A stretch of DNA of 18,899 nucleotides from an archaeon (GCA_024409185.1 JAKSUD010000002.1:1-18899), one strand, 5' to 3'. Shown: positions 8,323-14,467, numbered from the stretch's first letter. Notes: generated by a model not told the origin, from the sequence alone. Translations and numbers: made by a program.

Positions 8323-8366
8323 ATTATTCACCTTCTTAAACTATCCTAACAAATTCCTAAAGGAAC

Positions 8367-9131
8367 TTATTGGAATAATCCTCCTAATTTTTCAACAGCG
8401 GACTTAGTGAAAATAGTTAATCTACCAGCATGGGTACCAGGTGCTAATAATTCAGCATTTAAGTTATCTACAACAACGATATCGACACCAGCGTGGTTTC
8501 TTGCACCTAAGCTAATACCTTTATCTTCACCGACAACAACTAAAGGTCCTTTACCTTGCTTGTATTTACGTCCTCTTGTTTTACCTCTACCTGCTCTTAT
8601 ATGTTTACTGTTTTTAGCTTTAATGACATCATCGTAAACTCCTAATTTTTCAAAGATTTCACGAGTTTCACTAGCAGTTTTAACAGCTTCTAAATCATCT
8701 TCAACAATTATAGGTAATTGTTCAATGTTTTCAGCAACATGGCCTCTAGCAGCAACTAATTCAGCATCAGTAGTAGCTGCAATAGCAGATCTGATTGCGA
8801 ATCTTCTTTCTTTGTTGTTGACTTTTTCGTGATGATTTTTCTCAGCTCTTACAGGGTGAGCTCTTCTTCCACCAATAGCTTGTGGAATGAATGCAGTTCT
8901 AGAACCGCCTTTGATTCTAGGTACCATAGCTGCACCTCTACCAGAACCCCAAGATTCTGCAGAAGTTCTTTTACCTGCCATTGGGTCATTACCCCATGGT
9001 TGAATTCTTGCAGATTGAGCAGAGAGAACTGCTCTTTTAATAAGGTCAGGTCTATATTCTTCATTAAAAATAGCAGGAAGTTCTATTTCTTCTTTAACTT
9101 CCCCTTGAATTGAATAAACATTAACTTTCAT
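8367..9131 (-). CDS. rpl4: Large ribosomal subunit protein L4 (uL4)
   Basis: The 254-residue product begins MKVNVYSIQGEVKEEIELP and includes the long basic loop that reaches the exit tunnel (QPWGNDPMAGKRTSAESWG; GAAMVPRIKGG; about residues 45-100). The later region (RGRKYKQGKGPLVVVGED) is also typical of archaeal/eukaryotic L4. The ATG at 9131 is preferred to an in-frame GTG at 9140 that would add MVS; the GTG overlaps the SD region. The gap to the L3 stop is 11 bases. Confidence 0.97.
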   Translation of the reverse strand: MKVNVYSIQGEVKEEIELPAIFNEEYRPDLIKRAVLSAQSARIQPWGNDPMAGKRTSAESWGSGRGAAMVPRIKGGSRTAFIPQAIGGRRAHPVRAEKNHHEKVNNKERRFAIRSAIAATTDAELVAARGHVAENIEQLPIIVEDDLEAVKTASETREIFEKLGVYDDVIKAKNSKHIRAGRGKTRGRKYKQGKGPLVVVGEDKGISLGARNHAGVDIVVVDNLNAELLAPGTHAGRLTIFTKSAVEKLGGLFQ

Positions 9132-9142
9132 ACTAACCACTC

Positions 9143-10153
9143 TTATACACCTTGTTTAGAACTAGTACTAATGTAGTTTATTTGTGGTGCTACATCATCT
9201 GCTTTCTTAGGTCTCATAGCTTGTCTAAGGATAACTAATCTTTTAGTTGGACCTGGTAAGGAACCTTTTACTAATACATAGTCATTTTTGACTAAACCGT
9301 ATTTAATGAATCCTCCATCAGGGTTAACTAATTCTACTTCAGATTCGTTTCCTATTTTTAAGACTTTTTTGTTGAATTCAGTTCTTTTGTGGTATCCCAT
9401 TTGACCAGCTTGTGCAACAGTCCACATAGTTCTGTTAGGGGTCCATGGACCAATAGAACCTACGTGTCTACCTTTACCACTTCTGGTTGCTTTACCATAT
9501 TGAATTCTAATATTCCATCTTTTAACTACACCTTGGAATCCTTTTCCTTTAGTAGTTGCAATTGCATCTACATATTGGCCTTCGTTAAAGATATCACTTG
9601 CTCTTACTTCGTTACCTAATAATTCAAGTGCTGCGTTTAATTTTTCTTCAGCAGATTTTCCACCGATAGCACATTCAAAAATTTCAGGTTTTTTCTTAGG
9701 TACACTAGCCATTTTAGGGTTAGTATGTACTAAAACTTTAATGTCTTCAGTTTTTTCTAAAGCATCTTGTATTTTTGCAATAGCATTAGATTTATCGTAG
9801 TCTTTAGGAAGAGTAATTTTCCTAGAGAGTTCTTCATCTAAATTATCTGCAATAACTTCAGTGATAACTTTAAGTCCGTGTGCAGTTTTTTCGTATGATC
9901 TTATCCCCATTACTACAAGGGGTGGTACTTCCAAAACAGTGCATGGAGTGAATACTTCCATTCCGCTAGTAGGAGAGTTTTTATCATTGTCTACTACCAT
10001 AGCGTGAGTCATACCGACTTTATAACCAGCAAGACCCAAAAGTTTTGGTTCTTCATTACTTGGCCAAGATTTGATTCTAGGAGTTTCTTTAGCTACTCTC
10101 TTACGAGGGCTGAATGCTACAGAACCTTTTCTTGGTTGGTGATGTCTTACCAT
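9143..10153 (-). CDS. rpl3: Large ribosomal subunit protein L3 (uL3)
   Basis: The 336-residue product begins MVRHHQPRKGSVAFSPRKR and contains LGLAGYKVGMTHAMVVD and GKGFQGVVKRWN, as in archaeal L3. L3 is an early assembly protein near the peptidyl transferase centre and the factor-binding site. It is the first gene of the cluster. A strong SD (GGAGG) precedes the ATG, and about 140 bases of predicted leader made of four hairpins lie upstream. Confidence 0.98.
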   Translation of the reverse strand: MVRHHQPRKGSVAFSPRKRVAKETPRIKSWPSNEEPKLLGLAGYKVGMTHAMVVDNDKNSPTSGMEVFTPCTVLEVPPLVVMGIRSYEKTAHGLKVITEVIADNLDEELSRKITLPKDYDKSNAIAKIQDALEKTEDIKVLVHTNPKMASVPKKKPEIFECAIGGKSAEEKLNAALELLGNEVRASDIFNEGQYVDAIATTKGKGFQGVVKRWNIRIQYGKATRSGKGRHVGSIGPWTPNRTMWTVAQAGQMGYHKRTEFNKKVLKIGNESEVELVNPDGGFIKYGLVKNDYVLVKGSLPGPTKRLVILRQAMRPKKADDVAPQINYISTSSKQGV

Positions 10154-10195
10154 TATTTTCCTCCGTTAATTTATTTTCCGTAATTTAATTAGTTT

Positions 10196-10212
10196 AATCT
10201 ATAAAATAGATT
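10196..10212. repeat. Leader hairpin 4 (closest to L3)
   Basis: AATCTAT and ATAGATT form a perfect 7-bp stem with an AAA loop (UUU on the minus strand). It lies 43 bases before the L3 start codon. Confidence 0.7.
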
Positions 10213-10217
10213 TAATT

Positions 10218-10241
10218 TTCTGTAACAAATTGTTAACAGAA
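10218..10241. repeat. Leader hairpin 3
   Basis: TTCTGT (10218-10223) pairs with ACAGAA (10236-10241); inside, AAC and GTT extend the stem with one bulged base. This is an imperfect but long stem. Confidence 0.65.
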
Positions 10242-10248
10242 CTTTATT

Positions 10249-10265
10249 AAATCCCATTGGGATTT
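10249..10265. repeat. Leader hairpin 2
   Basis: AAATCCC (10249-10255) and GGGATTT (10259-10265) form a perfect 7-bp stem with a 3-base loop. It is the most G+C-rich stem of the leader. Confidence 0.7.
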
Positions 10266-10274
10266 TAAATAGCT

Positions 10275-10292
10275 AATCTACAACAGTAGATT
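10275..10292. repeat. Leader hairpin 1 (predicted 5' end)
   Basis: AATCTAC (10275-10281) and GTAGATT (10286-10292) form a perfect 7-bp stem with a 4-base loop. The predicted transcript start falls at its outer edge, so the mRNA may begin with this stem. Confidence 0.65.
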
Positions 10293-10312
10293 TAGTTTAA
10301 TCTGGCATACTG

Positions 10313-10321
10313 TTTTTATAA
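10313..10321 (-). promoter_or_regulatory. TATA box of the L3 (ribosomal protein) promoter
   Basis: On the minus strand the site reads TTATAAAAA, a good archaeal TATA box, 160 bases upstream of the L3 ATG. Two 17-bp direct repeats lie immediately upstream of it. Other TATA-like sites further away (for example near 10460-10470) are possible alternatives. Confidence 0.55.
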
Positions 10322-10328
10322 TACATAC

Positions 10329-10345
10329 ATGTATCAACAGCAAAG
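10329..10345. repeat. 17-bp direct repeat, promoter-proximal copy
   Basis: ATGTATCAACAGCAAAG, read on the plus strand, is repeated exactly at 10370-10386. This copy starts 7 bases upstream of the proposed L3 TATA box. It may be a binding site for a transcription activator or chromatin protein. Confidence 0.6.
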
Positions 10346-10369
10346 CAAAGACACATGTTCATATCTTTA

Positions 10370-10386
10370 ATGTATCAACAGCAAAG
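10370..10386. repeat. 17-bp direct repeat, promoter-distal copy
   Basis: Exact copy of 10329-10345. The spacing is 41 bp, close to four turns of B-DNA, so proteins on both copies would face the same side. A 12-bp perfect palindrome (AATACATGTATT, 10391-10402) follows just beyond, and its 10-bp core recurs at 10325-10334. Confidence 0.6.
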
Positions 10387-10504
10387 GCCAAATACATGTA
10401 TTTAAACAGCATCCAAGCTAAATAAGCTAGATAAACATGAAAACAAGCAAATTAACACAATATAAAAATAAATTTATTCAATTTTAGTAAAATTTACATA
10501 CTCC

Positions 10505-10523
10505 AGTCTAGGAAGACCAGACT
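10505..10523. repeat. Hairpin with bulged base
   Basis: AGTCT (10505-10509) and AGACT (10519-10523) pair, and GG/CC extend the stem past one bulged A to a 4-base loop. It lies between the candidate RNA terminator and the L3 promoter region. No function can be assigned. Confidence 0.5.
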
Positions 10524-10528
10524 TGAAT

Positions 10529-10547
10529 AAAAAGCTAGGCATCTAGC
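10529..10547 (-). terminator. Candidate terminator of the intergenic RNA
   Basis: On the minus strand GCTAG and CTAGC form a perfect 5-bp stem with a 4-base loop, followed at once by T5. Archaeal termination mainly needs a U-tract; the hairpin plus U5 fits the 3' end of the candidate RNA at 10529-10718. Confidence 0.45.
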
Positions 10548-10631
10548 ATTTATAGAAGTTAATACTTGTTAAAATTTACTTTTCAAGGATTTCAAATGAG
10601 AGTGTCTAATTCCCTGGAAATAAAATTTCCA

Positions 10632-10654
10632 ATTAAGAGTGTCTAATTCTTAAT
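10632..10654. repeat. Shared-loop hairpin A
   Basis: ATTAAG (10632-10637) and CTTAAT (10649-10654) pair around an 11-base loop, AGTGTCTAATT on the plus strand. The loop is the same as the copy at 10601-10611 and differs from hairpin B in one base. Confidence 0.75.
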
Positions 10655-10659
10655 ATTAT

Positions 10660-10682
10660 CTTCGTAGTGTCTATTTACGAAG
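10660..10682. repeat. Shared-loop hairpin B
   Basis: CTTCGT (10660-10665) and ACGAAG (10677-10682) pair around an 11-base loop, AGTGTCTATTT on the plus strand. The stem shares little with hairpin A, yet the loop is kept. Confidence 0.75.
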
Positions 10683-10699
10683 GGAATCCCTGAAGCCAA

Positions 10700-10713
10700 A
10701 GCTAATAATAGCT
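10700..10713. repeat. Short hairpin near the 5' end of the candidate RNA
   Basis: AGCTA (10700-10704) and TAGCT (10709-10713) pair around a 4-base loop. It would be the first structure in the candidate minus-strand RNA. Confidence 0.45.
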
Positions 10714-10738
10714 AAAGCTAATCTATAATCTCTATATG

Positions 10739-10761
10739 TATTTATAAAATGTATTTATAAA
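10739..10761 (-). promoter_or_regulatory. Two TATA-like boxes before the candidate RNA
   Basis: On the minus strand TTTATAAA (10761-10754) and TTTTATAAATA (10749-10739) are both good TATA-like sequences. The second predicts a start near 10717. In a region this rich in A+T such matches are common, so the call is tentative. Confidence 0.35.
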
Positions 10762-10774
10762 TTTTACGTAAAAT

Positions 10775-10815
10775 AACGCCACGTAACAAGCGTTCATATA
10801 ATTTACCGCTATATG
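10775..10815. repeat. Two adjoining hairpins downstream of the SPOUT gene
   Basis: AACGC (10775-10779) pairs with GCGTT (10790-10794), and directly beside it CATATA (10795-10800) pairs with TATATG (10810-10815). They lie between the 3' end of the methyltransferase gene and the TATA-like boxes. Confidence 0.5.
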
Positions 10816-10822
10816 ATAACGA

Positions 10823-10846
10823 AAACTAATAATGAACTATTAGTTT
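10823..10846 (-). terminator. Hairpin over the stop codon of the SPOUT gene
   Basis: AAACTAATA (10823-10831) and TATTAGTTT (10838-10846) form a perfect 9-bp stem with a 6-base loop, the longest perfect stem in the region. It begins inside the stop codon of the upstream gene and is followed on the minus strand by TTTTCG, so it may end or stabilise that mRNA. The U-tract is short. Confidence 0.45.
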
Positions 10847-11657
10847 ACATGATATTGAAAATAGCTAAAGTTGAAATCACAGCTTCTTCAGTTCTTACAG
10901 TTTCAGTTCCTTGATTAGGAATTGTATTAAGACTAATAGTGTCCCACATAGAACTTTCAACATTTTCTCCAATTGAAGAGTAAGGGCCTCCAAAAAGGAT
11001 AGCAACATGTTTATAACTGTTAACTTTAGATTTCAAATCATCAAAAACAGAATCGATTGTATCTGCATATCTTGTTGTTTCTACAACAAGATCGGGATTA
11101 GTTAATTTTAAACTATTTCTAAGGCCTTTATTAGTAGATTCAGCCTTATATCCCCAGTAAATGTCATCTGGTTCATCAGGTGTGACTATTACTTCTTTAG
11201 CAAACTTAGTAATTTTAAAACTAAAAATTTTATTTACTGTAAGTTGCTCTTTACAAAATGCAAGTTTATCCATACCAATATCAACAAAAGTACCTTTTTT
11301 ATTCCTTTTTACAGTAAATCCTTGTCTGAAATCACCTAATTCTGGTTGTTCAGTAGGATGATGAGGAGCTCTTAAAGGAGGTAAAATTCCAACATGTCTT
11401 AATTCAGACTTAATAGGAATTGCCTTTTTCCTAAGATATTGAGGAGTATTCATATAATTTAAAACTTCTGCAATAAAATCTCCATCATTATTCTGTTTTT
11501 CATCAGGAATAGAAAGATCTTTATAAACAATAATTTGATTCACTCCGAAAACAGCTGCTGCACGACCAATTAAACCGACTTTAGAAGTCTTTAATTTTAA
11601 GTCTTTAGTTTCAGCTAAGAATGAATTTGGTATAAAGAGTGATACTTGATTTTGCAT
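10845..11657 (-). CDS. SPOUT-class RNA methyltransferase (COG2106/DUF171 family)
   Basis: The 270-residue product (MQNQVSLFIPNSFLAETKDLK; MNTPQYLRKKAIPI; LRHVGILPPLRAPHHP; CTD GTETVRTEEAV) matches the knotted methyltransferase family whose Methanothermobacter member lies next to L3 and has a known structure. The family has an OB-like insert (about residues 90-165 here) and a C-terminal trefoil knot that binds S-adenosylmethionine (LFGGPY at 221-226; PNQGTETVRTEEA near 247-259). The eukaryotic relative (SPOUT1/C9orf114) is linked to uridine N3 methylation of rRNA, so an rRNA target is likely but not shown here. The SD AAGGT precedes the ATG. Its place upstream of the ribosomal cluster is conserved, but a 690-base structured gap separates it from L3. 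Confidence 0.92.
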   Translation of the reverse strand: MQNQVSLFIPNSFLAETKDLKLKTSKVGLIGRAAAVFGVNQIIVYKDLSIPDEKQNNDGDFIAEVLNYMNTPQYLRKKAIPIKSELRHVGILPPLRAPHHPTEQPELGDFRQGFTVKRNKKGTFVDIGMDKLAFCKEQLTVNKIFSFKITKFAKEVIVTPDEPDDIYWGYKAESTNKGLRNSLKLTNPDLVVETTRYADTIDSVFDDLKSKVNSYKHVAILFGGPYSSIGENVESSMWDTISLNTIPNQGTETVRTEEAVISTLAIFNIM

Positions 11658-12044
11658 AGTTTACCTTTTTCAATTTTGATAATCTATACTCTATGAGTCA
11701 AGTAATTAAAATAAGCAATATTTTCTGTAATACTCTTAATTTATGTATATTATATAGCATCTCAATATAGTTAGACATATATCATAAATATACATTAATT
11801 ACAAAACATGTAAAAATATAAAAAATAATTAAATACATTTTAATCCAGCAAATTAACTAAAAAAGCCATAAAGTAGCCTGTTTAGATAAAATACCTCTGA
11901 TAAGTCGCAAATACCTCTTAAGACGATTAAGATATCAGCAAATTAAACAATATTAAAAATAAAAAATTTAAAAATTTCTTATAAATAACATAGACATATA
12001 GATTAGTAATATATTATTTTTTTATAGTATATAAATGTTTGTAT
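11658..12044. other. Non-coding gap between the METTL5-like and SPOUT genes
   Basis: No open frame is supported. Apart from the TATA-like site, it holds a hairpin at 11916-11932 (TCTTAA/TTAAGA, 5-base loop), an 11-bp direct repeat CAGCAAATTAA (11846-11856 and 11936-11946, 90 bp apart) and two copies of ATACCTCT (11891-11898, 11911-11918). Confidence 0.7.
11750..11757 (-). promoter_or_regulatory. Candidate TATA box of the SPOUT gene
   Basis: The minus strand reads TATATAAT about 93-100 bases upstream of the ATG, predicting a start near 11725 and a leader of roughly 65-70 bases. Strong A+T bias lowers confidence. Confidence 0.4.
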
Positions 12045-12051
12045 AAAAAAA
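12045..12051 (-). terminator. U7 tract after the METTL5-like gene
   Basis: Seven A residues on the plus strand give U7 in the transcript, starting 7 bases after the stop codon. This is the usual form of an archaeal terminator. Confidence 0.55.
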
Positions 12052-12057
12052 GTCATT

Positions 12058-12743
12058 TTAGAAAGTTGTTGCTCTTAAGACAACTACTTTTACATCACGT
12101 GATTCTTCTCTATGAAAATCATATAATTTTGGTATTGGGAATTTATATACTAATTTATGAGTTACATCTGCACCTAAATCTATAAAGTAATCTATAACAA
12201 ATTCCTCTGTACTTGCCATATGGAATGAATATATCACATCAGCACTATTTACAGCAAATTCTATAAATTTTCTATCTATATTTCTAGTTCCTCTCTCTTG
12301 AGAACCAAATGGAGGATTTTGAATAAGAGTGTCTGCTTTATATCCTACAAATAATGAATCATCAAATACATCATTTTTATTATCAATGTTATTTAATAAG
12401 TCAGAAATACTATTAAATGAAGTGATGTCTGCAGTTATAAAATTTGCATTATGTACATCTATTCTAGTGAATATTTAGCTAAATCAATAGATTCTTTATC
12501 AATATCAATACCTAAAGAAGTCTTAGCACCTAAAAGTAAAGATCCAAAAGTAAAAATACCACAACCACATCCAAGATCAATTACAGACTTACCTCCAATA
12601 TCTCCTATAGAATAGGCATTCCAAAGTAAATCAGCTGCAATTGTAGCAGGAGTAGAATATTGTTCTAACTCAACTTTAGGATTTGGATGTTTAGGAACAT
12701 TCTCCAAAATCATTTCAAGATGTTTCTTCTTAGATATATTCAT
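12058..12743 (-). pseudogene. METTL5-like N6-adenine RNA methyltransferase, frameshifted
   Basis: The frame opens at ATG 12743 (SD AGTGAT) and encodes 94 residues with the S-adenosylmethionine site D56LGCGCGIF and GIDID (78-82), then stops at 12459. The protein resumes in the -1 frame from about 12462 for 134 residues to a stop at 12058: IDVHNANFITADIT, then NPPFG, the catalytic motif of N6-adenine methyltransferases, then EFAVNSADVIYSFHMAS. Joined, the product is about 228 residues, close to the archaeal METTL5-like family, which methylates an adenine in small-subunit rRNA in eukaryotes. No homopolymer marks the break. It may be a true pseudogene, a sequencing error or a lost segment: the join SLE-IDVHN is shorter than usual for the family. 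Function, if intact, would be rRNA modification. Confidence 0.8.
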
Positions 12744-12757
12744 AAAATCACTTATTA

Positions 12758-12778
12758 TAATATATAATATATAATATA
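12758..12778. repeat. Three tandem 7-bp repeats in the METTL5-like promoter region
   Basis: TAATATA occurs three times head to tail, ending 15 bases upstream of the ATG (minus strand TATATTA). The tract covers the likely TATA/start region of this gene, so copy number could change promoter spacing. Confidence 0.7.
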
Positions 12779-12817
12779 TTATATTATTAATAATTTTTTA
12801 TTTTTTATTATTAACTA

Positions 12818-14275
12818 CTAAATCATCCCAGTAGCAACTAAAGTCCATTGAGAAATTAAAAGAGAAATTAAAAATGTTCCTCCAATAACAACACAAGTTA
12901 TAATACTCCCTCTAAAACCAATTCTCTCAAATTTATGCCAATCATTACCAATAGCTATACCCACATAAGCCAAAAATACAGTACAAATAACACTTAAATC
13001 GATTTGAGAAACATAATATGTTAATATATTTGAAGTTGGAACTTGAGGAAATGCTAAAAACATCCCCACTAAACTTACATAAACAATAGAAGGAATATTC
13101 ACATTAACAAATTTTTCAATAACCATACCTATAACTGCAATTATAGATAACATTATCATCCCAATAAAACAATTAATAATAGAATGATTATAACCTACCC
13201 AATTACCAATAGCTACGATAAATGAAAAAACTAAAAGTAAAACAATTAAACTTCCTATTTTAAATAAATTAAATTTTGATTTTACACTAAAATCAGGAAC
13301 ATAAATATCATCAGTTTCAATTTTATCTTTAAATCCTAATTCTCCAGTATTATCTTTAGATTCTAAATCTCCAGTATTATCTTTAGATTCTAAATCTTCA
13401 ATAATATCTTTAGAATCAATTTCTTCATCATCCAAATCTTCAAAAACAACTTTTTCATCTTCAACTAATTTTTCATCAACCTTAGCTTCACCAATAAGTG
13501 GATTTAAAATTTTATACAACTTTTCAGCTATAGGAATTGCTACAAATACAACAATATATATCCCTACACAAGTTGTAATAAGATTACTACAAGCAGTAAA
13601 TGCTTCTAAATCACTTGCCATAGATGGAAATAAATGCATAATAGGAGTTACACCAGCAACACTCATACTTGCACTACCAACACCACAAGCCATAGCATAA
13701 GCATAAGGATGAAGCGGTAAAATTGAAATAAGACCACTTGATAACAAACTAATAAAAACAGTCCCAATAATTGAGCCAATAATAAAAACAATTAAAACTC
13801 CACGAGTTTCAGGAGAGTTAAATCCATATTTATCCATTATAATACTTAAACTTGGGTCTCTACAAATTGAAGTTGACATACCAATAACTTCTCTTTTAAA
13901 TCCAAGGAATAAACCAACAGGAAGGGCAATTAAAGAACCTAAACAACCTATTTGTTTTAATATAAGAACTGGACCCATTTGAATAATAATATCAATAGAT
14001 TGACCACTTGAAACACCTAATTTAGCTATTAATACACCTATAAAAACAGCCATAATTCCTCCAGCTACTTTAGATTGTTTTTTACCAACAAATTTAATAG
14101 GTTTGTATAAATAGAGAGCCAAACCAATAAATAAAGAATAAACTAAAGGAAATAATAAAATTTTAATTGTACCTTTAAGTGGAATTTCTATAATTCCAAT
14201 AAGCATAGAAATAATCACAATAAATAAGACTACAATATGAATCTTACAATCTAACCAGGGTACTCTATTTTTCAT
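12818..14275 (-). CDS. Polytopic membrane protein, probable DUF3100 family transporter-like
   Basis: The 485-residue product has about ten to twelve hydrophobic segments in two blocks, residues about 10-265 and 335-485, joined by a charged linker (about 270-330). Conserved-looking sites are REVIGMSTSICRDPSLS, SPETRGVLIVFIIGS, YAYAMACGVGSASMSVAG and a later AYVGIAIGNDWHKFE. These resemble the DUF3100 family, membrane proteins of unknown substrate; I rely on memory of the motif pattern. I chose the ATG at 14275: an upstream in-frame TTG (14287) overlaps the SD GAGG (14285-14282). The linker is acidic and includes a tandem 9-residue repeat. Nothing nearby suggests a substrate. The two-block layout with Gly-rich half-helices recalls bile-acid/sodium- or amino-acid-exporter folds, which is only a guess. 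Confidence 0.7.
   Translation of the reverse strand: MKNRVPWLDCKIHIVVLFIVIISMLIGIIEIPLKGTIKILLFPLVYSLFIGLALYLYKPIKFVGKKQSKVAGGIMAVFIGVLIAKLGVSSGQSIDIIIQMGPVLILKQIGCLGSLIALPVGLFLGFKREVIGMSTSICRDPSLSIIMDKYGFNSPETRGVLIVFIIGSIIGTVFISLLSSGLISILPLHPYAYAMACGVGSASMSVAGVTPIMHLFPSMASDLEAFTACSNLITTCVGIYIVVFVAIPIAEKLYKILNPLIGEAKVDEKLVEDEKVVFEDLDDEEIDSKDIIEDLESKDNTGDLESKDNTGELGFKDKIETDDIYVPDFSVKSKFNLFKIGSLIVLLLVFSFIVAIGNWVGYNHSIINCFIGMIMLSIIAVIGMVIEKFVNVNIPSIVYVSLVGMFLAFPQVPTSNILTYYVSQIDLSVICTVFLAYVGIAIGNDWHKFERIGFRGSIITCVVIGGTFLISLLISQWTLVATGMI
13341..13394. repeat. Tandem 27-bp repeat in the membrane protein linker
   Basis: Two identical 27-bp units (13341-13367 and 13368-13394) encode the 9-residue unit DLESKDNTG on the minus strand. 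A third, degenerate unit follows to 13421. In-frame copy change would alter linker length without breaking the protein. Confidence 0.85.
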
Positions 14276-14368
14276 AATTTTCCTCAATTATTAGATATTA
14301 TATAATATAATTTAATAATTTAAGTAAATAAATATTATTTAATGAATAAAAAAAGTTAGAATGAAAAA

Positions 14369-14387
14369 TTAGGATTTGCCCTCCTAA
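14369..14387. repeat. TTAGGA/TCCTAA hairpin, copy downstream of the adhesin gene
   Basis: TTAGGA (14369-14374) and TCCTAA (14382-14387) pair around a 7-base loop, TTTGCCC. On the minus strand T5 follows, so it may be a second terminator. The same stem with loop TTTGTCG occurs at 18402-18420. Confidence 0.6.
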
Positions 14388-14429
14388 GAAGATAATGAAA
14401 ATTGATAAAAATTTATTATAATTTTGAAT

Positions 14430-14467
14430 AAAAAAAGAAAGTATTAGAGGAAACTATAATCCTCTAA
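14430..14467 (-). terminator. Terminator of the adhesin-like gene
   Basis: TTAGAGGA and TCCTCTAA (14460-14467 and 14444-14451) form a perfect 8-bp stem with an 8-base loop, 8 bases after the stop codon at 14475; U7 (14436-14430) follows. It resembles a bacterial intrinsic terminator. Confidence 0.65.

Larger units (their letters stand above)
10154..10292 (-). promoter_or_regulatory. Predicted structured 5' leader of the ribosomal protein operon
   Basis: Placing the start about 27 bases from the TATA box centre gives a transcript start near 10290-10293. The leader then holds four hairpins in order: 10275-10292 (AATCTAC/GTAGATT, 4-base loop), 10249-10265 (AAATCCC/GGGATTT, 3-base loop), 10218-10241 (TTCTGT/ACAGAA outer stem with AAC/GTT inside) and 10196-10212 (AATCTAT/ATAGATT, 3-base loop). 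The arms of the first and last are alike, so the first 5' arm could pair with the last 3' arm as an alternative fold. Stems are seen directly; the start site and any regulatory role are inferred. Confidence 0.5.
10529..10718 (-). ncRNA. Candidate structured small RNA with repeated UAGACACU loops
   Basis: This is an inference from sequence alone; I do not recognise a known RNA family. On the minus strand, two hairpins have different 6-bp stems but nearly identical 11-base loops: 10660-10682 (CTTCGT/ACGAAG, loop AAATAGACACT) and 10632-10654 (ATTAAG/CTTAAT, loop AATTAGACACT). A third copy of the loop (10601-10611) is flanked by a weaker two-part stem (GGG/CTC inside ATTTC/GAAAT). A further hairpin (10616-10630, GGAAAT/ATTTCC) competes with that outer stem. 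ATTCCC (10609-10614) can also pair with GGGAAT (10682-10687) to close the set. TATA-like boxes lie at 10739-10761 and a hairpin plus U5 at 10529-10547. No open frame is visible. Confidence 0.4.

Noticed and set aside
8407..9113. Plus-strand open frames over the L4 gene, and a second minus-strand frame at 8849-9064
   Set aside because: They overlap a well-conserved L4 gene, have odd composition and show no motifs.
10529..10718. The candidate RNA as a C/D-box or H/ACA guide RNA, or a tRNA relic
   Set aside because: I found no paired C and D boxes in the right order, no H/ACA layout below the stems and no cloverleaf.
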